Source of the DNA: Polyangiaceae bacterium
Lineage (GTDB): Bacteria > Myxococcota_A > Polyangia > Polyangiales > Polyangiaceae
Direction of reading: 5' to 3'
Length of the DNA: 64,000 nucleotides
Assembly (NCBI GenBank): GCA_020633235.1
Contig: JACKEA010000001.1
Span: 1 to 64,000, forward strand
Every line of letters starts with the position of its first letter. Position 1 is the stretch's first letter. Below the pieces are notes generated by a model, which saw nothing but the letters and a program-made list of their open reading frames with translations, did not search any database and was not told the DNA's origin. The position numbers were made by a program, and so were the translations under genes. Below are positions 52,204 to 60,997 of this stretch, piece by piece.

Positions 52204-53844
52204 TCAGAGTTGATTGCACTGTCCGCAGCCGAATCCGTCGTAGACGAAATCGCCCACACCACTGATCTGGCGCGCCGGTTGGATCTGCCCGTCCACGATC
52301 GCGATCGAGTAGAGGCGCGAGTACTGGCCCGGGGATGCGTCGAGGTAGATCACGTGTTCGACACCGTTGGTGCTCTTCACGTAGCTCCAACCCGAACCTA
52401 CCGAGAAGCTTCCCTTCGACAGCGGAGCGCCGCTCCCTAGGTCGAACAGCTCGTAGCCGAGCCCCGAGCCCTTGCGTACGAACAGGGCCTTGGAGTCAGT
52501 GGAAAACTGCGGGAGCGCGCCCGAGAGCGGGAACGCGGCGAGGGACGAGAGGTTCGTCAGCTTCAGCGAGCTCCCGACCGACACCAGCCAGTGATCGTCG
52601 GCGCTCACCATGAAGTCGTAGCCCACGTCGGGCGGTAGGGTGACCGCGGTCGCCAAGGTCGCGTCCCAGAGCGTCTTCTTGTCGGTGATCAGATACTTGC
52701 CGGAGGGCGACCACTCGAACCATGGCGGCTGATTGCCGAAGCCCGTGGTCGTGAGCTGCGTCACGGCCGGCGACGTCTTGCCGAAGTCGAGCAGCGCCAC
52801 TCCCTTGCCGGGATCGCTGTTCGACCTGAACGCGAGTCGAGCCCCGGATGCCGCCCACCCGAAGCCGTCCACGTGCACCCCGCTCGACTGCCACGCGAGT
52901 GTGGGCGCCGAGCCTGCGAGATCGTAGACGCGCAGCGTGCCGTCCGCGCTCCACGTCGCGAGATGCGTGCTGTCCCCGCTGAATCCGCACTTGTCGAAGC
53001 TCGGCAGCGGGGAGAGCGTGGCCGTGCCGCCGGAGAAATGGACCACGCTCGTAGGCCACGCCGCCCACTGGTGATCCGGCGAAACGAAGTGGCCATCGGC
53101 GACGGATGCGCTCTGCAACGTGTGCACGGCGTTCGTGCTCGTGGTCACGGTGCGAAGCTCCCCGAAGCCCGAGGTGTGATCGTATGCGGTGTACAGCAGT
53201 AGATTGGAGCCGAGCCAGGGACCATCGCTCGGGGCGTACTTCGGCTCCACCGCCACCAGATCATCGGAAAGGCCAGTGAGAGTCGTGGCCAGCGTCGGCG
53301 TCGAGCCCGTCAGGTCCCAGACGTTGATGCCCTTCTCGCTCCCGGTGAGCGCAGCGACGCGCGTGCCATCCGGGGAGAAGTGCGCGTGGACGCCGCCGCC
53401 CACGGCGACCGGGGACGGGTTCGGCGCAGCGACGTCCACCACGTACAGCGCCGTCGACCACTCCTTGTAGTAGACGAAGCTTGGCGCACCGAGACTCGGA
53501 CCGCCCCCGCCAGCGCCCGCGGCGCCCCCCGCTCCGGCAACGCCACCGGAGCCGGCAACGCCACCGGAGCCGGCAACGCCACCGGAGCCGGCAACGCCAC
53601 CGGAGCCGGCAACGCCACCGGAGCCGGCAACGCCACCGAATCCCGCAACGCCACCGAATCCCGCTGCGCCACCGAATCCCGCTGCGCCACCCGATCCGAG
53701 TCCTCCGCTCCCCGGCGTCGCGCCGCTCCCCCCTTGCCCGCCCACCCCGCCGGTGTTGGTCGCCTCCGGTGTTCCTGCGCCGTTGCCGCCACACGCCGCT
53801 GCCAGCACGGCTACCGCGATTGCACATAGTCTCTGAAGTCTCAT
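52204..53844 (-). CDS. Beta-propeller lipoprotein (TolB/WD40-like)
   Basis: 546 aa from the ATG at 53844. Lipobox AAACGG. A linker of about 60 residues made of GSGGVA/GFGGVA units comes from an 18-bp repeat. The mature domain has repeated blades with S-P-D-G/H motifs (FSPDGTRVAALTGSE, VSPDHQWAAWPTS, WSADGTLRVYD, WSPSGKYLITD, VSADDHWLVSV), as in TolB or WD40-like propellers. Outer-surface binding role likely. It lies 65 bp upstream of the BNR lipoprotein gene. Confidence 0.82.
   Translation of the reverse strand: MRLQRLCAIAVAVLAAACGGNGAGTPEATNTGGVGGQGGSGATPGSGGLGSGGAAGFGGAAGFGGVAGFGGVAGSGGVAGSGGVAGSGGVAGSGGVAGSGGVAGAGGAAGAGGGGPSLGAPSFVYYKEWSTALYVVDVAAPNPSPVAVGGGVHAHFSPDGTRVAALTGSEKGINVWDLTGSTPTLATTLTGLSDDLVAVEPKYAPSDGPWLGSNLLLYTAYDHTSGFGELRTVTTSTNAVHTLQSASVADGHFVSPDHQWAAWPTSVVHFSGGTATLSPLPSFDKCGFSGDSTHLATWSADGTLRVYDLAGSAPTLAWQSSGVHVDGFGWAASGARLAFRSNSDPGKGVALLDFGKTSPAVTQLTTTGFGNQPPWFEWSPSGKYLITDKKTLWDATLATAVTLPPDVGYDFMVSADDHWLVSVGSSLKLTNLSSLAAFPLSGALPQFSTDSKALFVRKGSGLGYELFDLGSGAPLSKGSFSVGSGWSYVKSTNGVEHVIYLDASPGQYSRLYSIAIVDGQIQPARQISGVGDFVYDGFGCGQCNQL
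53525..53700 (-). repeat. 18-bp minisatellite in the propeller lipoprotein linker
   Basis: About ten units near GCCGGCAACGCCACCGGA, the first six nearly identical and the last ones diverged (ATCCCGC/ATCCCGCTG). They encode six residues each, GSGGVA. Identical units in a row point to recent slippage or recombination. Confidence 0.88.
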
Positions 53845-53888
53845 GACGAGCGGACCTACGAGAGCGCGTGCGCCGGGGTTCCCTGGAT

Positions 53889-53959
53889 GTCCGAAAGTGC
53901 AAAGCTTCAATGTTGGCTCGCCGCGGAAACATCGCGGCGAGAAGTCCGAAAGTGTCGAG
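53889..53959 (+). promoter_or_regulatory. Paired GTCCGAAAGTG repeats around a hairpin
   Basis: GTCCGAAAGTG occurs at 53889-53899 and 53944-53954, on both sides of repeat copy 11. The second copy continues TCGAG like the site before the BNR gene. The region separates the divergent propeller and SDR genes. Confidence 0.45.
53909..53942 (+). repeat. Dispersed palindromic repeat, copy 11
   Basis: AATGTTGGCTCGCCGCG, GAAACAT and CGCGGCGAG. CTCGCCGCG (53917-53925) and CGCGGCGAG (53933-53941) pair perfectly. It lies between the divergent propeller and SDR genes. Confidence 0.75.
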
Positions 53960-53995
53960 AGCGCGGCGGTCTGCCCGCCCTCACGATGCCTGGCC

Positions 53996-54847
53996 ATGAG
54001 GGTCCTCGTCACCGGCGCCAGCGCGGGAATCGGCCGCGCGGCAGCGCTGAGCTTCGCGCATCGTGGTTTTCGAGTCTTTGCCACCGCTCGTCGGCGTCCG
54101 CGGCTGGAGGCGCTTGCCGCGGCCGGTCACGGCAACATCCACGCGATCGAACTGGACGTCTGCTCCGCCGACTCCATCGCCAAGGCCAAGGAGCGCATCT
54201 TGGAGCTGACGGAAGGCTACGGCGTGGACGTAGTCGTCAACAACGCCGGGATCGCCCTGGCCGGCCCGCTGGCAGAGGTGGATGACGCTCACGTCCGTAG
54301 CCAGTTCGAGACCAACGTGTTCGGACTCTTGGCAGTCACTCGGACGTTCTTGCCCAACATGATGGACCGGCGGAGTGGGCGCATCGTGAACGTGAGCAGC
54401 TCCGGGGGACGTATCAGCTTGCCGTTGGTGGGCGCCTACCACGCCAGCAAGTTCGCCGTGGAGGCGCTCTCCGACAGTCTGCGCTGGGAGCTGTCGCCGT
54501 TCGGCATTCGCGTGTCGGTGATCGAGCCCGGACCGGTCCGTACTGAGCTGGGGGACAAGCTGCTCTCGTCGGCCCTGAAGCTCGGTCCGCGTTCGGCATA
54601 TGCCGCGGTGCTGCGCAACGCCGACGAGGTGAAGGCTTTCGCGGAATCGCGTATGGTCGAACCGGAGGCCATCGTCCGCGACATCGAGCACGCGGCGCTG
54701 GCCAAGCATCCGCGGGCTCGCTACCTATCGCCGCGGCCGATGGGATTCCTTCTGGGCCTGTACCAGCTGGTGCCCACTTGGCTTTCGGACTGGGTGATCT
54801 GCCGCGCCACGGGCATGACGCGCTCGCGCTTGCTGCTGGGCGCCTGA
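53996..54847 (+). CDS. Short-chain dehydrogenase/reductase
   Basis: 283 aa from the ATG at 53996. Classical SDR: TGASAGIG (6-13) for NAD(P) binding, NNAG (82-85), Ser near 135 in NVSSSGG, and YHASK with Tyr148 and Lys152. Length and C-terminal helices fit a ketoreductase acting on a lipid or sterol-like alcohol, but the substrate is unknown. The amidase gene starts 29 bp downstream on the same strand. Confidence 0.92.
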   Translation: MRVLVTGASAGIGRAAALSFAHRGFRVFATARRRPRLEALAAAGHGNIHAIELDVCSADSIAKAKERILELTEGYGVDVVVNNAGIALAGPLAEVDDAHVRSQFETNVFGLLAVTRTFLPNMMDRRSGRIVNVSSSGGRISLPLVGAYHASKFAVEALSDSLRWELSPFGIRVSVIEPGPVRTELGDKLLSSALKLGPRSAYAAVLRNADEVKAFAESRMVEPEAIVRDIEHAALAKHPRARYLSPRPMGFLLGLYQLVPTWLSDWVICRATGMTRSRLLLGA

Positions 54848-54876
54848 GCGCCGCCGCGTGCTATCGTCCCGCCGAC

Positions 54877-56313
54877 ATGCCGCTGCACGAGGTGTCGGGA
54901 CGGGAGCTCGCGCGCCGGATAAGAGAGCGTGAAGCCTCGGCCAGAGTGGTGTGCGAGGCGCACATCGCGGCCATCCGTCGCGTGAATCCGGTGCTCAACG
55001 CCGTGGTGGCCACGCGCTTCGACGACGCTCTCGCCGAGGCGGACGCCGTGGATGCCCAAGTGAAGCGCGGCGATGCGCTGCCGCCCTATGCCGGTGTGCC
55101 CTGCACCATCAAGGAATCCTTCGCGGTGACCGGCATGCCTCAGTCGTCGGGGCTTTGGGCGCGGCGGAACGTGCGCGCCACTGAAGATGCACCCACGGTG
55201 GCGCGGTTGCGCGCTGCGGGCGCCATCGTGCTCGGAGTCACCAACGTCTCCGAGCTGTGCATGTGGATGGAGAGCAACAACCGCGTCTACGGTCGCAGCA
55301 ACAACCCCTATGATCCAACGCGCATCGTGGGCGGAAGCTCGGGCGGGGAAGGGGCCATCGTCGGTGCCGGCGCGTCGCCCTTCGGCTTGGGCGCGGACGT
55401 CGGCGGTTCCATCCGAATGCCAGCGTTCTTCAATGGCGTGTTTGGTCACAAGCCATCTGCCGGCCTGGTGCCCAATCGCGGGCAGTATCCGGTGACGGAA
55501 GGCGAGGGTCTGAAGCTACTGTCTACCGGTCCGCTATGCCGGCGCGCCGAGGATCTGTACCCGTTGCTGGAGGTGCTCGCCGGGCCCGATCCGGAAGACC
55601 CCGGTACCCGCGAGCTGCCGCTTCGGGATCCGAGCAGCGTGGATCTGTCGAAGCTCCGCGTGCTGGTGGTGGATGGAGACGGCGTCAGTCGAGTGAGCGC
55701 CGAGCTCGTCTCCGCCCAGCGCCGCGTCGCCGACGTGCTCGCGCGTCGCGGCGCTCGGGTGCGTCACGAGCGCATCGGCGCCCTGAAACGCACGCTGGAA
55801 GTGTGGTCCGCTGCCATGTCCGCCGCGGCGGACACGCGCTTCGCGGAGCTCCTCGGGAACGGTCGGCGGGTGCGCGCGGGCCGCGAGCTCGGACGCTGGC
55901 TTCTCGGGCGGTCGCCGCACACGCTGCCGGCCATCGCCTTGGCGCTTCTCGAAGGCTGGGCGGACAAGCTCGAAGAGCATCAGCGCCACATGCTCGCGAT
56001 GGGCGGCGAGCTCCGCGGCGAGCTCACGGATCGCATCGGCGAGGACGGCATCATGCTCTATCCACCGTACCCCACGGCGGCGCCCAGGCACTTCATGCCC
56101 ATGTTGCCGCCCATTCGCTGGGCTTACACCGCACTCTTCAACGTGATGCACTTTCCCGTGACGCAGGTGCCGCTCGGGCTCGGGCCTCAGGGTCTACCGC
56201 TCGGCGTGCAAGTCGCGTCCGTCCACGGCAACGACCACGTCACCATCGCCGTGGCAGAAGAGCTCGAGCGCGCGCTCGGTGGCTGGGTGGTCCCGAAGGC
56301 CCGGGCACGGTAG
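54877..56313 (+). CDS. Amidase (amidase-signature family)
   Basis: 478 aa from the ATG at 54877. Catalytic triad of the amidase signature family: Lys79 in PCTIKESF, cis-Ser in GGSSGG (152-157) and nucleophile Ser178 in GADVGGSIR. The fold hydrolyses amide bonds of small substrates, including fatty-acid amides or amide side chains. No signal peptide, so probably cytoplasmic. Neighbour to the SDR. Confidence 0.92.
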   Translation: MPLHEVSGRELARRIREREASARVVCEAHIAAIRRVNPVLNAVVATRFDDALAEADAVDAQVKRGDALPPYAGVPCTIKESFAVTGMPQSSGLWARRNVRATEDAPTVARLRAAGAIVLGVTNVSELCMWMESNNRVYGRSNNPYDPTRIVGGSSGGEGAIVGAGASPFGLGADVGGSIRMPAFFNGVFGHKPSAGLVPNRGQYPVTEGEGLKLLSTGPLCRRAEDLYPLLEVLAGPDPEDPGTRELPLRDPSSVDLSKLRVLVVDGDGVSRVSAELVSAQRRVADVLARRGARVRHERIGALKRTLEVWSAAMSAAADTRFAELLGNGRRVRAGRELGRWLLGRSPHTLPAIALALLEGWADKLEEHQRHMLAMGGELRGELTDRIGEDGIMLYPPYPTAAPRHFMPMLPPIRWAYTALFNVMHFPVTQVPLGLGPQGLPLGVQVASVHGNDHVTIAVAEELERALGGWVVPKARAR

Positions 56314-56326
56314 GTTTCCGCCCGGC

Positions 56327-57322
56327 ATGACTCGGTACTGGCTCGCGTTCTGTTTGCTGTTTGCTGCCGGTTGCTCGGACGATCCCGCCCCGGAGCAAAG
56401 GCGAGGTTGGAGCACTGCTTTCGACGCGAAGGACAGCGGCTGGCTACTCTCGTCCTGGGGGCCCGCTCCGAACGACGTGTACGCCGTCGGTGGTACGGAG
56501 AGCGAGGGCGCCATCCAGCACTTCGACGGCAGCAGTTGGCAAGCGCTGTCCCTCGGAGTTTCGGTGCCGCTCTTGAACTGGGTCACGGGCTTTGCTGCGA
56601 ACGACATCACCGTGGTTGGCAACGAAGGTACCGTGGTGCATTGGGACGGCGCGACCTGGTCGGCACAGACCACGCCCACCGGCGAACCGCTGTGGGGTGT
56701 GTGGGGCGCGGCGCCGACGGATCTGTGGGCCGTGGGCGGCTCGGGGCGCGCGACCGGCGTCGCCACCCTGCTGCACTTCGATGGCACGAGCTGGGAGTCC
56801 GTCGCGTTGCCACCGTTGCAAAAGGCCGGGGTGAACGCGCTGTTCAAGGTGTGGGGCACGAGCGCTTCGAACGTCTGGGCCGTGGGCCAGAAGGGCGCCG
56901 TGATCCACTACGACGGCTCCGCCTGGAGCGAGCAGCTGGTCGGCGCCAGCGACGATCTGATCGCGCTATGGGGCACCGGACCGGATTTCGTGGTGGCCGT
57001 GGGTGGCCGCTCCATCGGCATCGCCAGCGTGTGGAACGGCAGCGAGTGGAAGACCGAGTCTTTGGCTCCCGTCCCCGGATTGAACGGCGTCTGGATGCGC
57101 ACCCAGGATGCCGTGCACGTGGTGGGCGCAGCCGGTACACTAGGAGTGCTCCGGCCCAAGGACTTCTCGTTCAAGGATGAGTCCCGCGACACGGAGCTCG
57201 ACATCCACGGCGTGTTCGGAACTGCCGCAGGAAGCCTCTTCGCCGTAGGGGGGAACTTTCTCGGCCCGGTGCCACCTTACGAAGGCATCGCCCTGACGAG
57301 GAAGCTGCTTGACGATGAATAG
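56327..57322 (+). CDS. Kelch-like beta-propeller lipoprotein
   Basis: 331 aa from the ATG at 56327. Lipobox AAGCS after MTRYWLAFCLLF. Repeats with D-V-Y-A-V-G-G, I-Q-H-F-D-G-S-S-W, T-V-V-H-W-D-G-A-T-W and V-I-H-Y-D-G-S-A-W motifs form about six blades, a pattern common in myxobacterial lipoproteins. Surface binding role likely. Its end overlaps the di-heme gene start by 8 bp. Confidence 0.85.
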   Translation: MTRYWLAFCLLFAAGCSDDPAPEQRRGWSTAFDAKDSGWLLSSWGPAPNDVYAVGGTESEGAIQHFDGSSWQALSLGVSVPLLNWVTGFAANDITVVGNEGTVVHWDGATWSAQTTPTGEPLWGVWGAAPTDLWAVGGSGRATGVATLLHFDGTSWESVALPPLQKAGVNALFKVWGTSASNVWAVGQKGAVIHYDGSAWSEQLVGASDDLIALWGTGPDFVVAVGGRSIGIASVWNGSEWKTESLAPVPGLNGVWMRTQDAVHVVGAAGTLGVLRPKDFSFKDESRDTELDIHGVFGTAAGSLFAVGGNFLGPVPPYEGIALTRKLLDDE

Positions 57323-59642
57323 ACGGAGCTGGGTCGTGCTTGCCCTGCTGCTCGCGGGCTGCGGCGACGGTGAACCCAGCCAGGCGCCCGACCCCGGGAT
57401 TGCCCCAGGCATCTTCGGTGCCCTGGGCGAGGTGCGTCCATCTGCCACGCCAGAGCAACAGGCCACCTTCGAGCGTGGGCGCGCGGTGCAGCTCCGGCGC
57501 TTCACCCCCGCTACCGGACTCGGCCCTCAGTTCAACGTCACCTTCTGCGGCGCCTGTCACGAGCGTCCGGTGCCGGGCGGCAGCAGCGCGCGGTATCGGA
57601 ACTTCCTGCTCGTCGGGCAGAAGCTTTCCGACGGCTCGTTCACACCTACGGGGGTGAACGGCATCCAAGATCAGTACACGCTGGCCGAAGCGGGCCGCGT
57701 CCCGGACGCCGAGAACACCAACAACCGCGCCCTGCGCAACGCGATTCCGTTCTTTGGTGTCGGGCTCATCGCGGAGATCCCGGAAGCGTCCATCTTGAAG
57801 TACGCCGACCCGGACGACGCGAACCACGACGGCATCAGTGGTCGCCCCAACTACGACCGAGGCTTCGTGGGCCGCTTTGGGCGCAAGTCGCAGACCGTGA
57901 GCATCGAGGGCTTCATCCGCGGGCCCCTGTTCAACCACGCCGGCATCACCACGGACCCGCTGCCCGACTCCATGAAAGCGGAGCTGCCGGTGCCCAGCGT
58001 CGCGCCCCCCGAGTCCGATGCGTTGTCTGTCAGTGGAGATCTCGGCACCGTACGGCAGCGGCAAGCCGCGGCGCCGGCGGAGCCCACGGTGGACGACGAC
58101 CCGGTGCAGGATCCCGAGCTGTCCGCCGACGACCTCTTCGATCTGGTGTCCTTCGCCATGTTGCTTGCGGCACCTCGACCGGACGAGCCCACCGCGGAGA
58201 GCGAAGCCGGCAGGGATCTGTTCGCGGAAAGCGGCTGCACCGGCTGTCACGTTCCGGCGCTGCGCTCCCCCCGCGGCATGATCCCGCTGTACTCCGATCT
58301 CTTGCTCCACGACATGGGGCCCGAGCGCGGGGACGGCGTGCGTATGGGGGAAGCCTCGGGCTCGGAGTTTCGCACTCAACCGCTGTGGGGCGTGGGCGCC
58401 GTCGCCCCGTACTTGCACGACGGCGTGGCCGACACGCTGGACGAGGCCATTCGTCTGCACGCCGGCGAGGCCCAGGCCGCCCGTGATGCCTACGTCGCCC
58501 TCGCACAGGAAGATCAGCAGCTGATCGTGACGTTCCTGGAGTCCCTCGGTGGCTCCGCGCAGACCTCCGCCGGCCTGCTTCCGCCCGACGCTCCGATGTT
58601 GCCGGTGGGCGACTACGGCGGACCCGATCGCGAGCTGTCCGCGCCCGAGAAGGACCAGTTCCTCCGCGGCCGGGCCGTGTTCGATCGCGACATCACTCGC
58701 GGCGCCGGCCTCGGCACCGCGTTCAACGGTGACTCCTGCCGCGCCTGTCACTTCGATCCCGTGATCGGCGGCTCCGGACCGAGCGACGTCGACGTCACGC
58801 GCCAAGGCATCATCGAGAGCGGCGTGTTCACGGCGCCCAGCGGGGGCACCATGGCGCACCACCAGAGCCTCGACCCACTGCGGCCGGACGTGGATCCCAA
58901 GACCAACTTCTTCGAGCTGCGCCAGACGCCGCCCATCTTCGGCTTCGGCCTCATCGATCAGATCCCCGACTCCGCCATCTTGGCCCACGCCGATCCGACC
59001 GACGCGGACCAGGACGGGATCCGCGGCGTGGCGCACGAGCTGAGCGACGGACGCCTCGGTCGCCTCGGATGGAAGGCCAACGTGCCGTCCGTGGCGGAGT
59101 TCGCTCGCGATGGCTTGAGCAACGAGGTGGGCGTCACCCTCGCGGATCAACCCGGGCTCAGCTTCGGCTTCGCGACGGACGCCGATGCGGTGGCCGACCC
59201 CGAAATGGGCGCCAGCGACATCGACGACCTGATCTTCTACATGCAGCACCTCGCTCCGCCTCCCCGCACCCACACAAATGCCGCTCTGGAGGCCGCCGGA
59301 GAGCAGGTGTTCCAGTCCGTGGGTTGCGCCAAGTGCCACGTGCCCGAGCTGTCGACCGAGAGCGGAACGCCCGTGCCGCTGTACAGCGACCTCTTGCTCC
59401 ACGACGTGCTCCCCGCGGGCGCCAACGGCATCGTGGAAGGCATGGCGGGCATGCGCGCCTTTCGCACCTCACCCCTTTGGGGCTTGGCGAAGAGCGCGCC
59501 CTACATGCACGACGGCCGCGCGTTCACCGTGCAAGACGCCATCCTGGCGCACGACGGCGAGGCCGCGAAGGTACGGCAAGCTTTCGAGGCGCTGCCGCCA
59601 GCGGATCGCGACGCACTCATCGCGTTCTTGAAATCACTGTGA
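57315..59642 (+). CDS. Tandem DUF1111 di-heme lipoprotein (four CxxCH)
   Basis: 775 aa from the ATG at 57315. Lipobox LAGCGD. Two consecutive copies of the di-heme oxidoreductase-like (DUF1111) domain, each about 360 residues with two CxxCH sites: CGACH and CTGCH in the first, CRACH and CAKCH in the second. Each copy also has the pattern R-x-T-P-P-I/F-G-x-G-L-I and PLYSDLLLHD. Single-domain relatives have one copy. Likely a periplasmic heme enzyme or electron carrier. Confidence 0.9.
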   Translation: MNRRSWVVLALLLAGCGDGEPSQAPDPGIAPGIFGALGEVRPSATPEQQATFERGRAVQLRRFTPATGLGPQFNVTFCGACHERPVPGGSSARYRNFLLVGQKLSDGSFTPTGVNGIQDQYTLAEAGRVPDAENTNNRALRNAIPFFGVGLIAEIPEASILKYADPDDANHDGISGRPNYDRGFVGRFGRKSQTVSIEGFIRGPLFNHAGITTDPLPDSMKAELPVPSVAPPESDALSVSGDLGTVRQRQAAAPAEPTVDDDPVQDPELSADDLFDLVSFAMLLAAPRPDEPTAESEAGRDLFAESGCTGCHVPALRSPRGMIPLYSDLLLHDMGPERGDGVRMGEASGSEFRTQPLWGVGAVAPYLHDGVADTLDEAIRLHAGEAQAARDAYVALAQEDQQLIVTFLESLGGSAQTSAGLLPPDAPMLPVGDYGGPDRELSAPEKDQFLRGRAVFDRDITRGAGLGTAFNGDSCRACHFDPVIGGSGPSDVDVTRQGIIESGVFTAPSGGTMAHHQSLDPLRPDVDPKTNFFELRQTPPIFGFGLIDQIPDSAILAHADPTDADQDGIRGVAHELSDGRLGRLGWKANVPSVAEFARDGLSNEVGVTLADQPGLSFGFATDADAVADPEMGASDIDDLIFYMQHLAPPPRTHTNAALEAAGEQVFQSVGCAKCHVPELSTESGTPVPLYSDLLLHDVLPAGANGIVEGMAGMRAFRTSPLWGLAKSAPYMHDGRAFTVQDAILAHDGEAAKVRQAFEALPPADRDALIAFLKSL

Positions 59643-60055
59643 AGGCGCTGCCTATCGCCTTCGCGCTGCTCGCCTTCGCTTGCAGCAGTGATCCGGAGTG
59701 CGATGGCACCGAGGTGACGATCACCCGCGGTAAGAGCACCTTGCTGAGGGTGTGCGCCGAAGTGCGCGATACCGAAGCTGGTCGCGCTCGAGGCCTCTCG
59801 GGACACGCGCCCCTGGCAAAGGACGAAGGCATGCTGCTCGACTTTCCCGTGGAGGGTGAGGTGTGCATCGTGAACACGGACGTGAGCTTCGACATCGACG
59901 TGGTGTATGCGACGGACGCTGGTGACGTGACGGCGATCGAAACCTTCGCCGCTGGGGACGCCGCCCCGCGCTGCCACCCGGCCACGCGCCGTGTGCTCGA
60001 AGTCTCGCGCGGCGTCGCCGCGACGGTGCAAACCGGCGACCAGCTGGTCCGGTAA
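59639..60055 (+). CDS. DUF192 lipoprotein
   Basis: 138 aa from a GTG overlapping the previous stop (GTGA). Signal and Cys (LLAFACSS). The DUF192 core follows: GLSGHAPLAKDEGMLLDFP and VSFDIDVVYATDAGDV. The fold is small and beta-rich, with an unknown ligand. Coupling to the DUF1111 gene suggests a shared role. Repeat copy 12 starts at its stop. Confidence 0.87.
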   Translation: MKALPIAFALLAFACSSDPECDGTEVTITRGKSTLLRVCAEVRDTEAGRARGLSGHAPLAKDEGMLLDFPVEGEVCIVNTDVSFDIDVVYATDAGDVTAIETFAAGDAAPRCHPATRRVLEVSRGVAATVQTGDQLVR

Positions 60056-60084
60056 CCGCGGGCGTTTCCGCGGCGTACCAACAT
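60055..60084 (-). repeat. Dispersed palindromic repeat, copy 12
   Basis: Minus strand GATGTTGGTACGCCGCGG, AAACG and CCCGCGG. CCGCGG arms form a hairpin. It fills almost the whole gap between the DUF192 stop and the MsrA start codon. Confidence 0.75.
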
Positions 60085-60085
60085 C

Positions 60086-60736
60086 ATGCGCTCGATAGTC
60101 TTGGCCCTGCTCGTTTCTCTCCCGCTCGCTGCGTGTCACGGCTCCGTGAGCGACAGCGCCCCGCGGCACTCCGCTACGGCTCCGGTCGTGGGCACGGATC
60201 CGGGGCATTTGGGCGCGGGCACGCCGCTCACGCCGCGCACGGGGGACGAGCTCGCGGCCTTTGCGGGCGGCTGCTTCTGGGGCGTGGAGGACGTGTTCCG
60301 CCACGTGCCCGGCGTGGTGGCCACGGCCGTCGGCTACACCGGCGGCGACAAGCCCTACCCGACGTACTCGGAAGTGTCGTCCCACACCACGGGCCACGCG
60401 GAGACGGTGCTGGTGGAGTTCGACCCCAAGCGCGTGAGCTACGACACGCTGCTCAACGTGTTCTTCGAGAATCACGATCCCACGCAGCTCAACCGGCAGG
60501 GGCCTGACGTGGGCACCAACTACCGGAGCGAGATCTTCACCTTCAGCCCCGCACAAGCGAAGGCCGCACAGCGCGCCAAGACCCGCGCTCAGAAGAAGCA
60601 CGACGAGCCGGTGGTCACGCAAATCGCGCCTGTCGGGCGCTTCTGGAAGGCGGAGAACTACCACCAGCAGTACGACGAGCGCACCGGCACGCATTCCTGT
60701 CCGCTCCCCGGTGGCGTACCCAAAGGCGCCATCTAG
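60086..60736 (+). CDS. msrA: Peptide methionine sulfoxide reductase, MsrA, lipoprotein form
   Basis: 216 aa. Reduces the S-form of methionine sulfoxide in proteins. GCFWG holds the catalytic Cys with the typical Phe-Trp, then GYTGGDKPYPTYSEVSSHTTGHAE and VFFENHDPTQLNRQGPDVGTNYRS. The N-terminus has a lipobox-like LAACHGS, so the enzyme is probably periplasmic or outer-membrane anchored. A single C-terminal Cys (HSCPLPG) may resolve. Start codon abuts the repeat. Confidence 0.93.
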   Translation: MRSIVLALLVSLPLAACHGSVSDSAPRHSATAPVVGTDPGHLGAGTPLTPRTGDELAAFAGGCFWGVEDVFRHVPGVVATAVGYTGGDKPYPTYSEVSSHTTGHAETVLVEFDPKRVSYDTLLNVFFENHDPTQLNRQGPDVGTNYRSEIFTFSPAQAKAAQRAKTRAQKKHDEPVVTQIAPVGRFWKAENYHQQYDERTGTHSCPLPGGVPKGAI

Positions 60737-60997
60737 CTAGCTAGAGCGCATCTCACAACCTGCTCACGAGCGCTTTCGGGCGTGCGGCACCATCTGCAGC
60801 GTTGCCGCTCGTTGAAAATACTCCGAGTATTCCGTCCTCGCGCCGCCTCGCAGCTGGCACCGCACGCCTCGAAATCACAACCCTCGAGGTTGCGAGATGC
60901 GCTTTAGATTGGTTAGCGCTTCTTGTTGGTGCGGCGCGATACCCGTCGCGTTTCGCCTCGGAGTTGCGTTGCGACAATGGCAGCTGTACGAGGACGC
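60737..60997. other. Intergenic region with palindromes
   Basis: Includes CTAGCTAGCTAG right after the msrA stop, the perfect inverted repeat AATACT-CCG-AGTATT at 60817-60831, the palindrome CCTCGAGG near 60882, and repeat copy 13 at 60921-60955. No coding sequence is supported. Confidence 0.5.
60921..60955 (+). repeat. Dispersed palindromic repeat, copy 13
   Basis: CTTGTTGGTGCGGCGCG, ATACCCG and TCGCG, CGCGA...TCGCG hairpin as in copies 1 and 4. It lies about 40 bp before the next lipoprotein start. Confidence 0.75.

Noticed and set aside
53525..53700. CRISPR array suspected because of regular 18-bp repeats
   Set aside because: Units are contiguous without spacers, in frame with a lipoprotein linker; no Cas genes in the window.
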